From NCBI RefSeq assembly GCF_003814875.1, contig NZ_RKQF01000001.1:1860001-1924000 (forward strand): a stretch of 64,000 nucleotides of DNA. Reading direction: 5' to 3'. Positions 34,701 to 43,252 of the stretch are shown here, piece after piece. The notes below the pieces were generated by a model. The model did not search any database. It saw only the letters and a list, made by a program, of their open reading frames with translations, and was not told where the DNA came from. Source of the stretch: Streptomyces sp. Ag109_O5-1 (GTDB lineage: Bacteria > Actinomycetota > Actinomycetes > Streptomycetales > Streptomycetaceae). A program made the position numbers and the translations under genes. Each line of letters opens with the position of its first letter. Position 1 is the stretch's first letter.

Positions 34701-35133
34701 ATGAGTGACCTGACCCGAATCCCCGCCCCCGACGGAGTCGCCCCCGCCGCCCAGTACACCCACGTGGTGGCGGCCACCGGCCGGTTCGTGGCCGTCTCCG
34801 GCCAGCTCCCGCTGGACGAGAACGGCAGGCCCGTCGGGGGCGGCGACCCGGCCGCCCAGGCCCGCCAGGTTTTTGAGAACCTGCGCCGCTGCCTGGCGGC
34901 GGCTGGGGGTACCTCCCACGCCCTTAAGGCAGTGGGGGAGAGCCACCTTCGACGACGTCGTCAAACTCACCTACTTCGTCACGGACATGGCGTACATGCC
35001 GGCGATCCGGGCGGCCCGCGCCACCCACATACCCGACGACCGCCTCCCCGCGTCCTCCGCCGTCCAGGTCGCCGCACTGGTCGGCCCGCAGTTCCTGCTG
35101 GAGGTCGAGGCCCTGGCGGTCGTGGCCGGCTGA
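34701..35133 (+). pseudogene. RidA family gene disrupted by a palindromic insertion
   Basis: The 5' part encodes MSDLTRIPAPDGVAPAAQYT through GDPAAQARQVFENLRRCLAAA, the N-terminal half of a RidA/YjgF imine deaminase. The expected continuation ATFDDVVKLTYFVTDMAY, then PASSAVQVAALVGPQFLLEV, is present but in the +1 frame. Between them is a palindromic stretch (34905-34941) foreign to the family. Read straight through, the first frame runs on into unrelated residues and stops at 35171. RidA clears reactive enamine/imine intermediates. This copy is probably dead unless recoding or transcript processing occurs. Confidence 0.8.
34905..34941. repeat. short palindromic element inserted in ridA
   Basis: The segment runs GGGGGTACCTCCCACGCC ... 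GGCAGTGGGGGAG with a CTTAA centre. The arms are imperfectly complementary (CTCCCAC/GTGGGGGAG). It has the look of the small GGGGGAG-ended hairpins dispersed in Streptomyces genomes (compare 15989-16009). Its length is 1 modulo 3, accounting for the frame change. Confidence 0.65.
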
Positions 35134-35180
35134 CGCGAAATCCCGGGCGGGCGGAGCCGTCCGCTCCCTAGGGTGCCGTC

Positions 35181-35714
35181 ATGAACGACGACCGCCTTCG
35201 CATCCGCCCCATGACGCTCGACGACTGCGACCGCGTCTCCGAGATACGCATCCGGGGCTGGCAGTACGCCTACCGGGGGCTCATGCCGCAGCCGTTCCTG
35301 GACGGACTCAGTGTCGAGCGGGACGCCGAGCGGCGGCGGGGCCGGTTCCGGGACGGGGAGGACGGGGTGACGGACCTGGTCGCCGAGCGGGGCGGCGAGA
35401 TCGTCGGGTGGGCTGCGCACGGGCCGTACCGGGACGGCGAAGTACGCACCGGCGACGCCGAGTTGTACGCGATCTACCTCGATCCGGCGCATCTCGGCAG
35501 CGGAGCCGGGCGCGCGCTCCTGGAGACGGTCCTCGACCAGTGTGCCGGGCACCCGCGCGTGTATCTGTGGGTGCTGAAGGGGAACGCGCGCGCCCGGAGG
35601 TTCTACGAGATCGCAGGCTTCCGGGCCGACGGCGCCGAGGAACCGTACGAGGTCGACGGGGTGCCGGTGCCCGAGGTGCGCTACGTCAGGGGCCGCGGCG
35701 TCACCGCGGCCTAG
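35181..35714 (+). CDS. GNAT family N-acetyltransferase
   Basis: 177 residues: LRIRPMTLDDCDRVSEIRIR at the N-terminus, GEIVGWAAHGPYRD, LYAIYLDPAHLGSGAGRALL (the acetyl-CoA loop, Q/R-x-x-G-x-G/A variant HLGSGAGRA), and VYLWVLKGNARARRFYEIAG. The acceptor is unknown. Its last 14 bases overlap the 3' end of the convergent HEAT-repeat gene. Confidence 0.88.
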   Translation: MNDDRLRIRPMTLDDCDRVSEIRIRGWQYAYRGLMPQPFLDGLSVERDAERRRGRFRDGEDGVTDLVAERGGEIVGWAAHGPYRDGEVRTGDAELYAIYLDPAHLGSGAGRALLETVLDQCAGHPRVYLWVLKGNARARRFYEIAGFRADGAEEPYEVDGVPVPEVRYVRGRGVTAA

Positions 35715-36276
35715 GGATACGGGCGAGGGCGCTCACCGCGGCCTCGGCGAGGGTCGGGTGGGCCAGGGCCTCGTTCAGGACGCGGCGGGCGCGGGGGTCG
35801 GCGAGGGTGCCGAGGCCGTCCACGCAGGCGAGGGCGACCTTGCGGTAGGGGTCGTGCGGGCGCAGCCGGCGTTCCAAGGTGGTGATGAGGGCGGGCACGG
35901 ACTCCGGGGCGCGCAGTTCGACCAGGAGACGGACCGGGTGGAGGGCGTAGGCGACGCGGAGTTCGTTGGTGGCGAGGGCGGCTGCCGCGCGGGCGGTCCG
36001 CGGGTCCTGGAGGCGGGCCAGGGCGTGCGCGGCGGAGGCGCAGCGCGGTGGGTCGCGGTGGTTGAGCAGAAGCACCAGGGTCTCGAAGGCGCGCCGGTCG
36101 CCGGCCCTCCCCAGGCGGAACGCGGCCAGTTCCCTGGCCCACAGGGGCTGTCCGGCGGCGGTGAGCACCTCCGCCAACTCGTCGTGGTCCTCGGTGGCCA
36201 GGAGCCGGTCGTAGCCGGCCGTTCCCTGCGACTCCTGGCGCAGACGCTCCGTGAGTGATCGCAACTCTTCGTCCAC
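35701..36276 (-). CDS. HEAT-repeat protein
   Basis: 191 residues of alpha-helical repeats: ATEDHDELAEVLTAAGQPLW, DRRAFETLVLLLNHRDPPRC, DPRTARAAAALATNELRVAY, VPALITTLERRLRPHDPYRK and DPRARRVLNEALAHPTLAEA. The pattern is that of HEAT/PBS-lyase-type scaffolds that bind other proteins. It starts with GTG and is divergent from the 3-hydroxyacyl-CoA dehydrogenase gene across 379 bases. No specific partner can be named. Confidence 0.8.
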   Translation of the reverse strand: MDEELRSLTERLRQESQGTAGYDRLLATEDHDELAEVLTAAGQPLWARELAAFRLGRAGDRRAFETLVLLLNHRDPPRCASAAHALARLQDPRTARAAAALATNELRVAYALHPVRLLVELRAPESVPALITTLERRLRPHDPYRKVALACVDGLGTLADPRARRVLNEALAHPTLAEAAVSALARIPRPR

Positions 36277-36655
36277 GAAGCCCAGCGTAGAGGGGTTGCG
36301 GGAGGAGAGGGACGTACATCACAAAGTCGGGGGACTGGCGTGCTCGTTACCCGCCGGTTAAGCTCAATCGAGCGAGTCACCCACTCGCAGTAACGCTCAC
36401 ATCGGTTTGGTGACGCAGCCGCCGTGAGCATCAGGTCGGTTCGGTACCTCGTACCGCAGTACGGCCCGGCTCCGGGACAGGGCCGGTCGGAATCCGCCGC
36501 TCCCGGGCGTGTGCACGCCCGAGGTGGCAGCACCGGGCGTGTGCGCCAGTAGCCCGGAACCACCCGCATTCACGCAGCTCTCTCCGCACCCGGTGCGCCC
36601 CCTCGGCGCACCCGGGCGCGTTTCCAGTCGTCACCCTCATTCCTGGAGTCCCGCG
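36277..36655. promoter_or_regulatory. 379-base divergent promoter/leader region
   Basis: The region holds two perfect short palindromes: GCGAGT-CACCC-ACTCGC (36372-36388) and CGGGCGTG-TG-CACGCCCG (36504-36521), the latter followed by a partial direct copy (CCGGGCGTGTGCG). They are candidate operators or leader hairpins for the dehydrogenase gene. No gene is seen in it. Confidence 0.45.
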
Positions 36656-38461
36656 ATGGCCACTCCCCTGTCCGACCCTTCCCTGTCCCCGCTCAAGACC
36701 GTCGCCGTCGTCGGCCTCGGCACCATGGGCACCGGAATCACCGAGGTCCTCGCCAAGGCCGGCCGCGAGGTGATCGGCATCGACGTCAGCGAGGCCCAGG
36801 CCGCCCGGTCCCTCGTCGACCTGGAGGCCTCGACGGCGCGGGCCGTGGCGCGCGGCAAGCTCACCGAGCAGGAGCGCGCCGACGTCCTCGCCCGGGTCCG
36901 CACCGGCACCGACCTCACCGCCGCGGCCGACGCCGACCTCGTCATCGAGGTGACTCCGGAGTCGTACGACATCAAGCACCAGGTCATCCGCGAGCTGGAC
37001 GGCATCGTCCGCCCGGAGACCATCCTCGCCACCGGCACCAACGCGCTCTCCGTGACCCGCCTGGCCGCCGACTCGGCCCGCCCGGAGCGCGTCCTCGGAC
37101 TGCACTTCTTCAACCCGGCCCCCGCGATGAAGCTGGTCGAGGTCGTCTCCTCGGTCCTCACCGCGCCGAGCGCCGTCGCCGCCGTCACCGGCCTCGCCAT
37201 CGAGCTGGGCAAGGAGCCGGTCGCGGTCGGCGACCGCCCCGGGTTCGTCGCGGACGGGCTGCTGTTCGGCTACCTCAACCAGGCCGCCGCGATGTACGAG
37301 GCGAAGTACGCCTCCCGCGAGGACATCGACGCGGCCATGCGCCTCGGCTGCGGCCTCCCGATGGGCCCCCTGGCCCTGCTGGACCTGATCGGCATCGACA
37401 CCGCCCGTACGGTCCTGGACGCCATGTACGCCGAGTCCCGCGACCGCCTGCACGCCCCGGCCCCCATCCTCAAGCAGCTCAGCGAGGCGGGCCTGACCGG
37501 ACGCAAGTCCGGCCGCGGCTTCTACACCTACGAGGCCCCCGGCAGCGCCACGGTCGTCCGCGACGCGCAGACCCCGCTGGACGGCGCCGCACTCACCCCG
37601 GGCCGTACGGTCCGCTCGGTCGGTGTCGCCGGCTCCGGCACCATGGCCTCCGGCATCGCCGAGGTCTTCGCCAAGGCCGGGTACGAGGTCGTCCTCGCCG
37701 CCCGCAGCGAGGAGAAGGCCCAGGCCGCCAAGGCCCGTATCGGCAAGTCCCTGGACCGCTCCGTCGGCAAGGGCCGGATGACCGCCGAGGCCGCCGCCCG
37801 GACCCTGGACCTGATCACCCCGGCGGGCTCGTACGACGCCTTCTCGGACGTCGACCTGGCCGTCGAGGCGGTCGCCGAGGACCTGGAGGTCAAGCGGCAG
37901 CTGTTCGCGACGTTCGACAAGGTCTGCAAGCCGGGCGCGGTCCTGGCCACCACGACCTCCTCACTGCCCGTCGTGGCCTGCGCCCGCGCCACCTCGCGTC
38001 CGCAGGACGTGATCGGCATGCACTTCTTCAACCCGGCGCCGGCCATGAAGCTGGTCGAGGTCGTGCGGACGGTGCTGACCGCCGAGGACGTGCACGCCAC
38101 GGTCCGCGAGGTCTGCACGAAGATCCGCAAGCATGCGGTCGACTGCGGTGACCGGGCCGGATTCATCGTGAACGCCCTGCTGTTCCCCTACCTCAACAAC
38201 GCGATCAAGATGGTCGAGGAGCACTACGCGTCCCTCGACGACATCGACGCGGCGATGAAGCTCGGCGGCGGCTACCCGATGGGCCCGTTCGAGCTGCTCG
38301 ACGTGGTCGGCCTGGACGTCTCGCTCGCGATCGAGAAGGTCCTGCACCGCGAGTTCCGCGACCCGGGCCTCGCCCCCGCGCCCTTGCTGGAGCACCTGGT
38401 GGCCGCGGGCTGCCTCGGCCGCAAGACCGGCCGCGGCTTCCGCGAATATGCCCGCCGCTGA
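36656..38461 (+). CDS. two-domain 3-hydroxyacyl-CoA dehydrogenase (3-hydroxybutyryl-CoA dehydrogenase family)
   Basis: 601 residues made of two complete copies of a ~285-residue dehydrogenase. Each has an NAD site (VAVVGLGTMGTGITEVLAKA; VGVAGSGTMASGIAEVFAKA), an LGLHFFNPAPAMKLVEVV or IGMHFFNPAPAMKLVEVV catalytic-histidine segment, and a C-terminal helical domain ending GRKSGRGFYTY or GRKTGRGFREY. The reaction is NAD(P)-dependent interconversion of acetoacetyl-CoA and 3-hydroxybutyryl-CoA, feeding crotonyl-CoA to the ccr operon downstream. GGAG lies eight bases before the ATG. Confidence 0.9.
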   Translation: MATPLSDPSLSPLKTVAVVGLGTMGTGITEVLAKAGREVIGIDVSEAQAARSLVDLEASTARAVARGKLTEQERADVLARVRTGTDLTAAADADLVIEVTPESYDIKHQVIRELDGIVRPETILATGTNALSVTRLAADSARPERVLGLHFFNPAPAMKLVEVVSSVLTAPSAVAAVTGLAIELGKEPVAVGDRPGFVADGLLFGYLNQAAAMYEAKYASREDIDAAMRLGCGLPMGPLALLDLIGIDTARTVLDAMYAESRDRLHAPAPILKQLSEAGLTGRKSGRGFYTYEAPGSATVVRDAQTPLDGAALTPGRTVRSVGVAGSGTMASGIAEVFAKAGYEVVLAARSEEKAQAAKARIGKSLDRSVGKGRMTAEAAARTLDLITPAGSYDAFSDVDLAVEAVAEDLEVKRQLFATFDKVCKPGAVLATTTSSLPVVACARATSRPQDVIGMHFFNPAPAMKLVEVVRTVLTAEDVHATVREVCTKIRKHAVDCGDRAGFIVNALLFPYLNNAIKMVEEHYASLDDIDAAMKLGGGYPMGPFELLDVVGLDVSLAIEKVLHREFRDPGLAPAPLLEHLVAAGCLGRKTGRGFREYARR

Positions 38462-38549
38462 CGGCGTCGGCGACTGGTTCCGGGACGAGGACGACTGGGG
38501 CGGCCTGCTCGACCCCGGCAGCCAGCTCCCGCCCGCACGGCCCGGCGGT

Positions 38550-38572
38550 CCCCCGCCCTTCGCGGGCGGGGG
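38550..38572 (+). terminator. terminator hairpin after the dehydrogenase gene
   Basis: Perfect 9-bp arms CCCCCGCCC/GGGCGGGGG (38550-38558/38564-38572) with a TTCGC loop and GAAA after it. It is 88 bases past the stop and upstream of the TetR gene. Confidence 0.7.
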
Positions 38573-38621
38573 AAACCCCGGACATGCGCATCAAGCTGCG
38601 CACATGCAGTACGTTCGGGTC

Positions 38622-39434
38622 ATGTCCCAGCCCGCCAGGTCCTCACGTACACCAGCCACGCCCGACGCGCCGGAGAGTGCCGCAGGCAGTCGCGCGGCGG
38701 CCCAGCGGCTCAAGATGCGCCGCGAACTGGCGGCCGCCGCGATGGAACTGTTCGCGACGAAGGGGTACGAGGCGACCACCGTCGACGAGATCGCGGCCGC
38801 GGCCGGGGTCGCCCGCCGCACGTTCTTCCGTCACTTCCGTTCCAAGGAAGAGGCGATCTTCCCCGACCACGACGACACGCTGATCCGCGCGGAGGCGGTG
38901 CTCAACGCGGCCCCGGCCCACGAGCACCCGCTCGACACCGTGTGCCGTGGCATCAAGGAAGTCATGAAGATGTACGCGGCCCGGCCGGAGATCTCGGTCG
39001 CCCGCTACAAGCTCACCCGTGAGGTGCCCACCCTCCGCGAGGCCGAGATCGCCTCGGTGGCCCGCTACGAGCGGCTCTTCACCCGCTACCTCCTCGGCCA
39101 CTTCGACGAGCACGCCCACGCGGACGACGCGAACGACGACCCGCTGCTGGCCGAGGTCGCCGCGTCGGCGGTGGTCACCGCCCACAACCACGTGCTGCGG
39201 CGCTGGCTGCGGGCGGGCGGACAGGGGGATGTGGAGGCGCAGCTGGACCACGCCTTCGCGATCGTGCGGAAGACGTTCGGGACGGGCATCGGGGCCGGGC
39301 GCTCGACGGCGCCCAAGCCGGCGAGCCCCGCGACGGTGTCCTCCCAGGGCGAGGTGCTGGTCACCGTCGCCCGTACCGACGCCCCGCTGGACGAGGTCAT
39401 GCGGACCATCGAACAGGCCCTCAAAGAACGCTGA
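38622..39434 (+). CDS. TetR family transcriptional regulator
   Basis: 270 residues. A helix-turn-helix at about residues 30-75 reads LAAAAMELFATKGYEATTVD then IAAAAGVARRTFFRHFRSKE. A ligand-binding helical domain follows, and an extra C-terminal ~60 residues end with VTVARTDAPLDEVMRTIEQA. It sits directly upstream of, and on the same strand as, the crotonyl-CoA reductase operon. It probably controls that operon or itself, with palindromes at 39599-39635 as candidate sites. The chosen ATG is the last before the conserved domain; an ATG six codons earlier is possible. Confidence 0.88.
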   Translation: MSQPARSSRTPATPDAPESAAGSRAAAQRLKMRRELAAAAMELFATKGYEATTVDEIAAAAGVARRTFFRHFRSKEEAIFPDHDDTLIRAEAVLNAAPAHEHPLDTVCRGIKEVMKMYAARPEISVARYKLTREVPTLREAEIASVARYERLFTRYLLGHFDEHAHADDANDDPLLAEVAASAVVTAHNHVLRRWLRAGGQGDVEAQLDHAFAIVRKTFGTGIGAGRSTAPKPASPATVSSQGEVLVTVARTDAPLDEVMRTIEQALKER

Positions 39435-39478
39435 CCCCTCCCGCGGGGTGTCCCGCGACACTCCGTGCCTGTGATGAC

Positions 39479-39498
39479 GGCCACCCGCCCGGGTGGCC
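39479..39498 (+). terminator. intrinsic terminator after the TetR gene
   Basis: GGCCACCC-GCCC-GGGTGGCC has perfect 8-bp arms and is followed by GTTTTGG, the closest to a classical U-tract terminator in this window. Confidence 0.8.
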
Positions 39499-39598
39499 GT
39501 TTTGGCATGTCAGGGGCCCTTTTCAGGCACCTTTCATGACCCGTTCGATCGATCATCGCTCATTTGTTACGTAAAGATTTCATCTGAGGCGAGGTTCT

Positions 39599-39635
39599 GG
39601 CACTCAGTGCCTTGCGACATGACACGCGGTGTCAT
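39599..39635. promoter_or_regulatory. twin palindromes upstream of the crotonyl-CoA reductase operon
   Basis: Two perfect inverted repeats lie eight bases apart: GGCACT-C-AGTGCC (39599-39611) and ATGACAC-GCG-GTGTCAT (39619-39635). They are in the 408-base gap between the TetR terminator and the operon start, which otherwise shows an AT-richer stretch (39550-39590) suited to a promoter and no gene. Spacing and symmetry fit a dimeric regulator operator, possibly for the TetR protein just upstream. Confidence 0.55.
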
Positions 39636-39842
39636 ACGTTGATGGTGTCCGGCCTGTCCCGGTGAGCCCACCAGCTCCCCCGCCGGACGCCTGCGTCACA
39701 GGCAACCTCCCGCGCCACAAAGCGCTGCCGAAGCACCACCCCCGCCGGACCGACGGCATCTTTCCCAAAACCCTCAGCAGCACCGACGTAACCCTCAGCG
39801 CCCCTTCCCTCAAGGGGCGCAAGCATCGCCGGAGGCAACACC

Positions 39843-41186
39843 GTGACCACTCAGGCCATTCTGGACGCGATCCAGTCGCCGGACTCGACGCCGGCCGACT
39901 TCGCCGCCCTGCCGCTCCCCGAGTCGTATCGCGCGATCACCGTGCACAAGGACGAGACGGACATGTTCGCCGGTCTGGAGACCCGCGACAAGGACCCCCG
40001 CAAGTCCATCCACCTCGACGAGGTGGCCCTGCCCGAGCTGGGCCCGGGCGAGGCCCTGGTCGCCGTCATGGCGTCCAGCGTCAACTACAACTCGGTGTGG
40101 ACCTCGATCTTCGAGCCGCTGTCGACCTTCGGCTTCCTGGAGCGCTACGGCCGCCTCAGCGAGCTGACCAAGCGGCACGACCTGCCGTACCACATCATCG
40201 GTTCCGACCTCGCGGGCGTCGTCCTGCGCACCGGCCCGGGCGTCAACGCCTGGAAGCCGGGTGACGAGGTCGTCGCGCACTGCCTCAGCGTGGAGCTGGA
40301 ATCGAGCGACGGGCACAACGACACGATGCTCGACCCCGAGCAGCGCATCTGGGGCTTCGAGACCAACTTCGGCGGTCTCGCCGAGGTCGCGCTCGTCAAG
40401 TCCAACCAGCTGATGCCGAAGCCGAACCACCTCAGCTGGGAGGAGGCCGCCGCCCCGGGCCTGGTCAACTCCACCGCCTACCGCCAGCTGGTCTCCCGCA
40501 ACGGCGCCGGCATGAAGCAGGGCGACAACGTGCTCATCTGGGGCGCGAGCGGCGGACTCGGCTCGTACGCCACGCAGTTCGCGCTGGCCGGCGGCGCCAA
40601 CCCCATCTGTGTCGTGTCCTCGCCACAGAAGGCGGACATCTGCCGCGCGATGGGCGCCGAGGCGATCATCGACCGCAACGCCGAGGGCTACAAGTTCTGG
40701 AAGAACGAGCAGGAGCAGGACCCGCGCGAGTGGAAGCGCTTCGGCAAGCGCATCCGTGAGCTCACCGGCGGCGAGGACGTGGACATCGTCTTCGAGCACC
40801 CGGGCCGCGAGACCTTCGGCGCCTCGGTCTACGTCACCCGCAAGGGCGGCACGATCGTCACCTGCGCCTCCACCTCGGGCTACAACCACGAGTACGACAA
40901 CCGCTACCTGTGGATGTCCCTGAAGCGGATCATCGGCTCGCACTTCGCCAACTACCGCGAGGCCTGGGAGGCCAACCGGCTGATCGCGAAGGGCAAGATC
41001 CACCCGACGCTGTCGAAGGTCTACTCCCTGGAGGAGACCGGCCAGGCCGCCTACGACGTGCACCGCAACCTCCACCAGGGCAAGGTCGGCGTGCTCTGCC
41101 TCGCCCCCGAGGAAGGCCTCGGCGTGCGCGACGAGGAGATGCGCGCCAAGCACCTCGACGCCATCAACCGCTTCCGCAACATCTGA
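39843..41186 (+). CDS. ccrA: crotonyl-CoA carboxylase/reductase
   Basis: 447 residues, a medium-chain dehydrogenase/reductase-fold enzyme that reductively carboxylates crotonyl-CoA with NADPH and CO2 to (2S)-ethylmalonyl-CoA. Diagnostic parts: SSVNYNSVWTSIFEPLSTFG near the N-terminus, the NADPH site LIWGASGGLGSYATQFALAG near residue 235, and DIVFEHPGRETFGASVYVTR. The GTG start has GGAGG seven bases upstream. It leads the ethylmalonyl-CoA pathway operon and also supplies ethylmalonyl-CoA for polyketide synthesis. It is preceded by two palindromic candidate operators. Confidence 0.95.
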   Translation: MTTQAILDAIQSPDSTPADFAALPLPESYRAITVHKDETDMFAGLETRDKDPRKSIHLDEVALPELGPGEALVAVMASSVNYNSVWTSIFEPLSTFGFLERYGRLSELTKRHDLPYHIIGSDLAGVVLRTGPGVNAWKPGDEVVAHCLSVELESSDGHNDTMLDPEQRIWGFETNFGGLAEVALVKSNQLMPKPNHLSWEEAAAPGLVNSTAYRQLVSRNGAGMKQGDNVLIWGASGGLGSYATQFALAGGANPICVVSSPQKADICRAMGAEAIIDRNAEGYKFWKNEQEQDPREWKRFGKRIRELTGGEDVDIVFEHPGRETFGASVYVTRKGGTIVTCASTSGYNHEYDNRYLWMSLKRIIGSHFANYREAWEANRLIAKGKIHPTLSKVYSLEETGQAAYDVHRNLHQGKVGVLCLAPEEGLGVRDEEMRAKHLDAINRFRNI

Positions 41187-41203
41187 GACACCCGAGGTCA
41201 TAG

Positions 41204-43252
41204 ATGACTGAGCGTCAGAATGCCGCAGGCACGCGGGAGAAGGACCGGCCGTGGCTCATGCGCACGTACGCCGGCCACTCCACGGCCGAGGCGTCCAACG
41301 AGCTGTACCGGCGCAACCTCGCCAAGGGCCAGACAGGTCTGTCGGTGGCGTTCGACCTGCCGACGCAGACCGGCTACGACCCCGACCACATCCTCGCCCG
41401 CGGCGAGGTCGGCCGGGTGGGCGTGCCCGTCTCGCACCTCGGTGACATGCGCCGGCTGTTCCAGGACATCCCCCTGGAGCAGATGAACACCTCGATGACG
41501 ATCAACGCCACCGCCATGTGGCTGCTGGCGCTCTACCAGGTCGTCGCGGAGGAGCAGGGCGCGGACATCACCAAGCTCCAGGGCACGACCCAGAACGACA
41601 TCGTCAAGGAGTACCTGTCCCGGGGGACGCATGTCTTCCCGCCGGGGCCGTCGCTCCGCCTGACGACGGACATGATCGCGTACACGGTCTCCCACATCCC
41701 CAAGTGGAACCCGATCAACATCTGCAGCTACCACCTGCAGGAGGCGGGCGCCACGCCGGTCCAGGAGATCGCGTACGCCATGTCGACGGCCATCGCGGTC
41801 CTCGACGCCGTGCGCGACTCCGGCCAGGTGCCGCAGGAGCGCATGGGCGATGTCGTCGCGCGTATCTCCTTCTTCGTGAACGCGGGCGTCCGCTTCGTCG
41901 AGGAGATGTGCAAGATGCGGGCGTTCGGCCGCATCTGGGACAAGATCACCCGTGAGCGGTACGGCATCGAGGACGCCAAGCAGCGCCGGTTCCGGTACGG
42001 CGTCCAGGTCAACTCCCTGGGGCTGACCGAGGCGCAGCCGGAGAACAACGTCCAGCGGATCGTCCTCGAGATGCTCGCCGTGACGCTGTCGAAGGACGCA
42101 CGCGCGCGTGCCGTGCAGCTGCCGGCCTGGAACGAGGCGCTCGGCCTGCCGACGCCCTGGGACCAGCAGTGGTCGCTGCGGATCCAGCAGGTCCTCGCCC
42201 ATGAGAGCGACCTGCTGGAGTACGAGGACATCTTCGAGGGCTCGCACGTCATCGAGAAGAAGGTCGCCCAGCTGGTCGAGGACTCCCTCGCGGAGATCGA
42301 CCGGATCCAGGAGATGGGCGGCGCGATGGCCGCCGTCGAGTCCGGCTACCTGAAGTCGCAGCTGGTCTCCTCGCACGCCGAGCGCCGGGCCCGGATCGAG
42401 TCCGGCCAGGAGAAGATCGTCGGCGTCAACATCTTCGAGACGACCGAGCCGAACCCGCTGACCGCTGACCTGGACACCGCGATCCAGACGGTCGACCCGG
42501 CCGTCGAGGCGAGGGTCGTGGCGGCGATCGGCCACTGGCGCGACACGCGCTACCAGCCACCGTTCAACCACCCGCGGCCCTGCAAGGCCCTGGAGCGGCT
42601 GAAGGAGGCCGCCAAGGGCACCGGCAACCTCATGGAGGCCACCCTGGAGTGCGCCCGCGCGGGCGTGACGACCGGCGAGTGGGCCGGGGCGCTGCGCGAG
42701 GTGTTCGGCGAGTTCCGGGCGCCCACCGGCGTCTCCTCGGCTCCCATAGCGGTCCCCGTCGAGCCGGGCTCGGCGCTGGCCGAGGTGCGGGCGAAGGTGG
42801 ACGCCACCGCCCGCGACCTGGGCAGCGGCAAGCTCCGCTTCCTGGTGGGCAAGCCGGGCCTGGACGGTCACTCCAACGGCGCCGAGCAGATCGCCGTGCG
42901 CGCCCGTGACGCCGGCTTCGAGGTGGTCTACCAGGGCATCCGGCTGACGCCCGAACAGATCGTGGACGCGGCCCTCGCCGAGGACGTGCACGCGGTCGGC
43001 CTGTCTATCCTCTCCGGGTCGCACGCGCAGCTGGTCCCCGACGTCCTGGAACGACTCCGTGTGGCCGGTGCCACAGATATACCCGTGATCGCCGGTGGCA
43101 TCATCCCGAACGGTGATGCCGAGCAGCTGCGGGAAGCCGGAGTGGCCGCGGTCTTCACCCCGAAGGACTTCGACATCACCGGAATCATCGGCCGCATCGT
43201 CGACGAGATCCGGAAAGCGAACAAGCTCGACCCTCTGGAGGTCCCCGCATGA
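41204..43252 (+). CDS. meaA: ethylmalonyl-CoA mutase (protein MeaA)
   Basis: 682 residues. The N-terminal ~520 are the methylmalonyl-CoA mutase-type TIM barrel (RTYAGHSTAEASNELYRRNL, GLSVAFDLPTQTGYD, QGTTQNDIVKEYLSRGTHVF). The C-terminal ~130 bind B12, with the cobalt-ligand motif D554-G-H556-S-N-G. It converts (2R)-ethylmalonyl-CoA to (2S)-methylsuccinyl-CoA using adenosylcobalamin. The distinct sequence and the ccr neighbour set it apart from methylmalonyl-CoA mutase. Its stop overlaps the next start (ATGA). Confidence 0.95.
   Translation: MTERQNAAGTREKDRPWLMRTYAGHSTAEASNELYRRNLAKGQTGLSVAFDLPTQTGYDPDHILARGEVGRVGVPVSHLGDMRRLFQDIPLEQMNTSMTINATAMWLLALYQVVAEEQGADITKLQGTTQNDIVKEYLSRGTHVFPPGPSLRLTTDMIAYTVSHIPKWNPINICSYHLQEAGATPVQEIAYAMSTAIAVLDAVRDSGQVPQERMGDVVARISFFVNAGVRFVEEMCKMRAFGRIWDKITRERYGIEDAKQRRFRYGVQVNSLGLTEAQPENNVQRIVLEMLAVTLSKDARARAVQLPAWNEALGLPTPWDQQWSLRIQQVLAHESDLLEYEDIFEGSHVIEKKVAQLVEDSLAEIDRIQEMGGAMAAVESGYLKSQLVSSHAERRARIESGQEKIVGVNIFETTEPNPLTADLDTAIQTVDPAVEARVVAAIGHWRDTRYQPPFNHPRPCKALERLKEAAKGTGNLMEATLECARAGVTTGEWAGALREVFGEFRAPTGVSSAPIAVPVEPGSALAEVRAKVDATARDLGSGKLRFLVGKPGLDGHSNGAEQIAVRARDAGFEVVYQGIRLTPEQIVDAALAEDVHAVGLSILSGSHAQLVPDVLERLRVAGATDIPVIAGGIIPNGDAEQLREAGVAAVFTPKDFDITGIIGRIVDEIRKANKLDPLEVPA

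Noticed and set aside
36437..36656. N-terminal extension of the 3-hydroxyacyl-CoA dehydrogenase from 36509
   Set aside because: The upstream residues have no family likeness; the ATG at 36656 has GGAG at eight bases and fits the domain start.
41198..43024. 608-codon minus-strand open frame over meaA
   Set aside because: Antisense of a strongly recognised enzyme gene; His/Arg/Asp-rich shadow sequence.
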